The notes under the pieces: model-generated | Database searches by the model: none | What the model was told of the DNA's origin: nothing | Seen by the model: the letters and a program-made list of their open reading frames with translations, nothing else | Program-made: the position numbers and the translations under genes | Shown: positions 5,832-7,280 of the stretch, one piece after another | Numbering within the stretch: the stretch's first letter is position 1 | Layout of the letters: each line of letters starts with the position of its first letter | DNA from: Lentisphaeria bacterium | GTDB lineage: Bacteria; Verrucomicrobiota; Lentisphaeria; Oligosphaerales; Oligosphaeraceae | DNA length: 7,280 bases | NCBI GenBank assembly: GCA_016287975.1 | Contig: JAEEXV010000260.1 | Location: forward strand, 1-7,280 | Direction of reading: 5' to 3'

Positions 5832-6977
5832 ATGATGCTCTTCTTCCTCCTTTTCTCCACGCTCATCGCCGCCCTGGTCCTGGGGTGCGTTCTTCCGCCG
5901 CTGCGCGGCCCGTGGTGGGCCAGATGCGCCGTCGCGCTGGTCGTCCTGCTCGTCGCCTTCAAATTCCAGATCACGCACCTCTTCGGCGGCCGCGCCTTCT
6001 TCGGCCCCGCGCAGCCAGAATGGCTGCACCTCTTCCTGACCTGGCTCTACGCCTCGCAGCTCCTCTATGTGATTCCCCTGCTCGCCATCGCCCTGCTCCG
6101 CATGCTCGCGCGCCTCGGCCTCCTCCTCGCCAAGACGCCATGCCCGCGCTGGTATCCGACGTGCGTCAACGGCCTCCATCTCGCCATCCTCCTCGCCACC
6201 CTCGCATTCGTCGCCGCCGCCATCCGCAACGGCCGCGCCGAACCGCGACTGCGCGAACTCGCCATCCAGATCCCAGGCCTCCCCGCCGACGCCGACGGCC
6301 TCCGCATCGTCCACCTGACCGACCTCCACGTCGACCCCATCACCCGAGGCGACCGCATCCGCCGCATCGTCGAACGCGTCAACGCGCTCCACCCCGATCT
6401 CGTCGCCCTCACGGGAGACTACGTCGACGGCCCCGTCGCCGAATTCGCCCCCGACCTCGCCCCGCTCGCCGACCTCCACGCCCGATACGGCGTCTTCGCC
6501 GTCCCTGGGAACCACGAATACTACTCTGGCTTCCAGCCGTGGATGGACTATCTCGAATCCCTCGGATTGCACCTGCTCCTGAACCGCGCCGAAACGCTCC
6601 CCTGCCAAGTCGCCGTCGCGGGCATCACCGACCCCAACGCCAGACGCTTCCAGCTCGACCCGCCCGACCTCCCCCGAGCCCTCCACGACATCCCCCAGGA
6701 CACGCCAGTCATCCTCCTCGCACACCAGCCACGGCACGCGCACGAGGCAAACCGCCTCCGCGTCGCACTCCAACTCTCCGGACACACCCACGGCGGCATG
6801 CTCCCCATCCTCGACCCGCTCATGAAACGGACCAATGCAGGATTCGTCTCAGGACTCTACCGACTGCCCAACACCACCCTCTATGTCTCCAACGGCACTG
6901 GCATGTGGTCCGGATTCCCGCTCCGCATCCGCAGACCCGCCGAAATCACTCTCATCACCCTCCATGCCGCACCATAA
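5832..6977 (+). CDS. Membrane-anchored calcineurin-like metallophosphoesterase (YkuE/YaeI-like)
   Basis: A 381-residue protein. About four hydrophobic segments (roughly 2-22, 29-44, 65-90 and 112-131) precede a calcineurin-like phosphoesterase domain (about 155-380). The metal-binding blocks are complete: T-D-L-H (D164, H166), T-G-D-Y (D196), G-N-H-E (N227, H228), A-H-Q-P (H298) and S-G-H-T-H-G-G (H318, H320). Such domains bind two metal ions and hydrolyse phosphoester or pyrophosphate bonds. Relatives include Bacillus YkuE, E. coli YaeI and the chlamydial UDP-2,3-diacylglucosamine pyrophosphatase LpxG, so lipid A synthesis is one possible role, but it is not proven here. The first of two ATGs (5832, 5835) is chosen because hydrophobic sequence begins there. 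No Shine-Dalgarno precedes it; the frame is open back to GTG 5721 but gives an unlikely Arg/Pro-rich extension. Codons end mostly in C, unlike the minus-strand genes. Confidence 0.88.
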   Translation: MMLFFLLFSTLIAALVLGCVLPPLRGPWWARCAVALVVLLVAFKFQITHLFGGRAFFGPAQPEWLHLFLTWLYASQLLYVIPLLAIALLRMLARLGLLLAKTPCPRWYPTCVNGLHLAILLATLAFVAAAIRNGRAEPRLRELAIQIPGLPADADGLRIVHLTDLHVDPITRGDRIRRIVERVNALHPDLVALTGDYVDGPVAEFAPDLAPLADLHARYGVFAVPGNHEYYSGFQPWMDYLESLGLHLLLNRAETLPCQVAVAGITDPNARRFQLDPPDLPRALHDIPQDTPVILLAHQPRHAHEANRLRVALQLSGHTHGGMLPILDPLMKRTNAGFVSGLYRLPNTTLYVSNGTGMWSGFPLRIRRPAEITLITLHAAP

Positions 6978-6992
6978 TTCCAACGCCGCGCC

Positions 6993-7020
6993 TTGCAATC
7001 TCACGTTGACGGGTTATCTT
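6993..7020 (+). promoter_or_regulatory. Sigma70-type promoter of the fadL-like gene
   Basis: TTGCAA (6993-6998) and TATCTT (7015-7020) are spaced by 16 nt, and the surrounding blocks TTGCAATCT and TATCTTAT are identical to those of the tRNA-Gly promoter with the same 13-nt interval. The predicted start is near 7027, giving a leader of about 77 nt. A TTGACG at 7006-7011 lies only 7 nt from TTATAA and is not a workable -35 for it. Confidence 0.55.
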
Positions 7021-7028
7021 ATAAAACA

Positions 7029-7065
7029 ACACTTTTTCAAAAAGTGTCACATTCGTCTTTTTTTT
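7029..7065 (+). terminator. AT-rich perfect hairpin with a following T-run (terminator, leader stem-loop or operator)
   Basis: ACACTTTTTCAAAAAGTGT (7029-7047) is a perfect 9-bp inverted repeat around one base. Eight Ts (7058-7065) follow after a 10-nt gap. It lies 51 nt after the phosphoesterase stop, so it could end that transcript, but the gap before the Ts and the weak A-T stem are atypical. It also sits at the predicted 5' end of the fadL-like mRNA, where it could be a protective stem-loop, an early attenuator, or a DNA operator just downstream of the -10 box. Confidence 0.45.
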
Positions 7066-7103
7066 CCAAAAAGCACAGCCCCATTCAACTGTGAGGATGG
7101 ACC

Positions 7104-7280
7104 ATGAGTCGTTTTGCGGTATTCTTTGCCTCCCTGTTCGCGGCCGTCACGCTGACCTACGGCGCGGGCTTCGCGATCCTGGAGCAGTCTGTGAGTGGCA
7201 TGGGCCGCGGCCTGGCGGGCATGACCGCCGCGAAGGACGATCCCTCGGCACTCTATTTCAACCCTGCGGGCGCGGCGTGG
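7104..7280 (+). CDS. OmpP1/FadL/TodX-family outer-membrane channel (5' part only)
   Basis: The first 59 codons are present and the frame is open at the window edge. FadL proteins are outer-membrane beta-barrels that admit long-chain fatty acids or other hydrophobic compounds by a lateral-diffusion route. A signal peptide is visible: R3 followed by a hydrophobic run (4-18), with likely cleavage near T-Y-G/A-G-F (residue 20). The predicted mature start, A-G-F-A-I-L-E-Q-S-V-S-G-M-G-R-G, then A-x-D-D-P-S-A-L-Y-F-N-P-A, closely follows the hatch-domain N terminus of E. coli FadL (A-G-F-Q-L-N-E-F-S-S-S-G-L-G-R-A, then N-P-A). GAGG (7093-7096) lies 7 nt before ATG 7104. Substrate cannot be told from this piece. 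Its codons mix G, C and T endings, unlike the C-heavy phosphoesterase just upstream. Confidence 0.85.
   Translation, partial: MSRFAVFFASLFAAVTLTYGAGFAILEQSVSGMGRGLAGMTAAKDDPSALYFNPAGAAW

Noticed and set aside
4512..6791. A minus-strand open frame of about 760 codons
   Set aside because: It is antisense to the phosphoesterase and then runs in the wrong frame of clpB. The Gly/Glu/Arg-rich product has no recognisable domain, while the overlapping clpB and phosphoesterase frames have every expected motif.
2885..7009. A plus-strand open frame of about 1374 codons across the whole clpB region
   Set aside because: It is antisense to clpB, begins inside the tRNA-Gly promoter, reads through the tRNA itself and ends out of frame with the phosphoesterase. 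Its product is Arg/Pro/His/Gln-rich low-complexity sequence, typical of a GC-rich antisense frame.

Overview
The window is a GC-rich stretch of bacterial chromosome with ordinary housekeeping and transport genes. A FadL-type outer-membrane protein at the right edge implies a Gram-negative envelope. The symporter subfamily (a W-Y-P-G-x-E-P-G-G-G-G block), the membrane-anchored phosphoesterase and the small palindromic repeats at the left end would fit the PVC superphylum (Verrucomicrobiota, Kiritimatiellota or Lentisphaerota). That placement is a weak inference and no marker gene settles it.

Layout from left to right: (1) 1-242, non-coding, two families of short palindromic repeats, each present twice. 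(2) 243-2633, two minus-strand genes: a DEDDh 3'-5' exonuclease followed by a 600-residue sodium/solute symporter, with a possible 7-codon leader ORF whose stop overlaps the symporter start. (3) 2634-2936, intergenic, with the promoter of (4) tRNA-Gly(GCC), 2937-3012 on the plus strand, which ends in a strong intrinsic terminator. (5) clpB on the minus strand, 3071-5659, converging on the tRNA. (6) A divergent 172-nt control region, 5660-5831, with a sigma54-like -24/-12 element facing clpB and an imperfect inverted repeat. (7) A plus-strand membrane-anchored calcineurin-like phosphoesterase, 5832-6977. (8) A 126-nt gap with a recognisable promoter and an AT-rich perfect palindrome. (9) The first 59 codons of a fadL-like gene, 7104-7280, cut by the window edge.

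The genes do not form one pathway. Exonuclease and symporter could share a transcript (54-nt gap). clpB and the phosphoesterase are divergent. The fadL-like gene has its own promoter. That promoter matches the tRNA promoter at 17 positions in two blocks with identical spacing (TTGCAATCT-N13-TATCTTAT), so it probably shows the housekeeping promoter style of this organism. No mobile element, CRISPR array, defence system or obviously new multigene system is visible. The points worth a second look are regulatory: the shared promoter, the sigma54-like site before clpB, the palindrome in the fadL leader, the mini-ORF before the symporter, and the repeat cluster.
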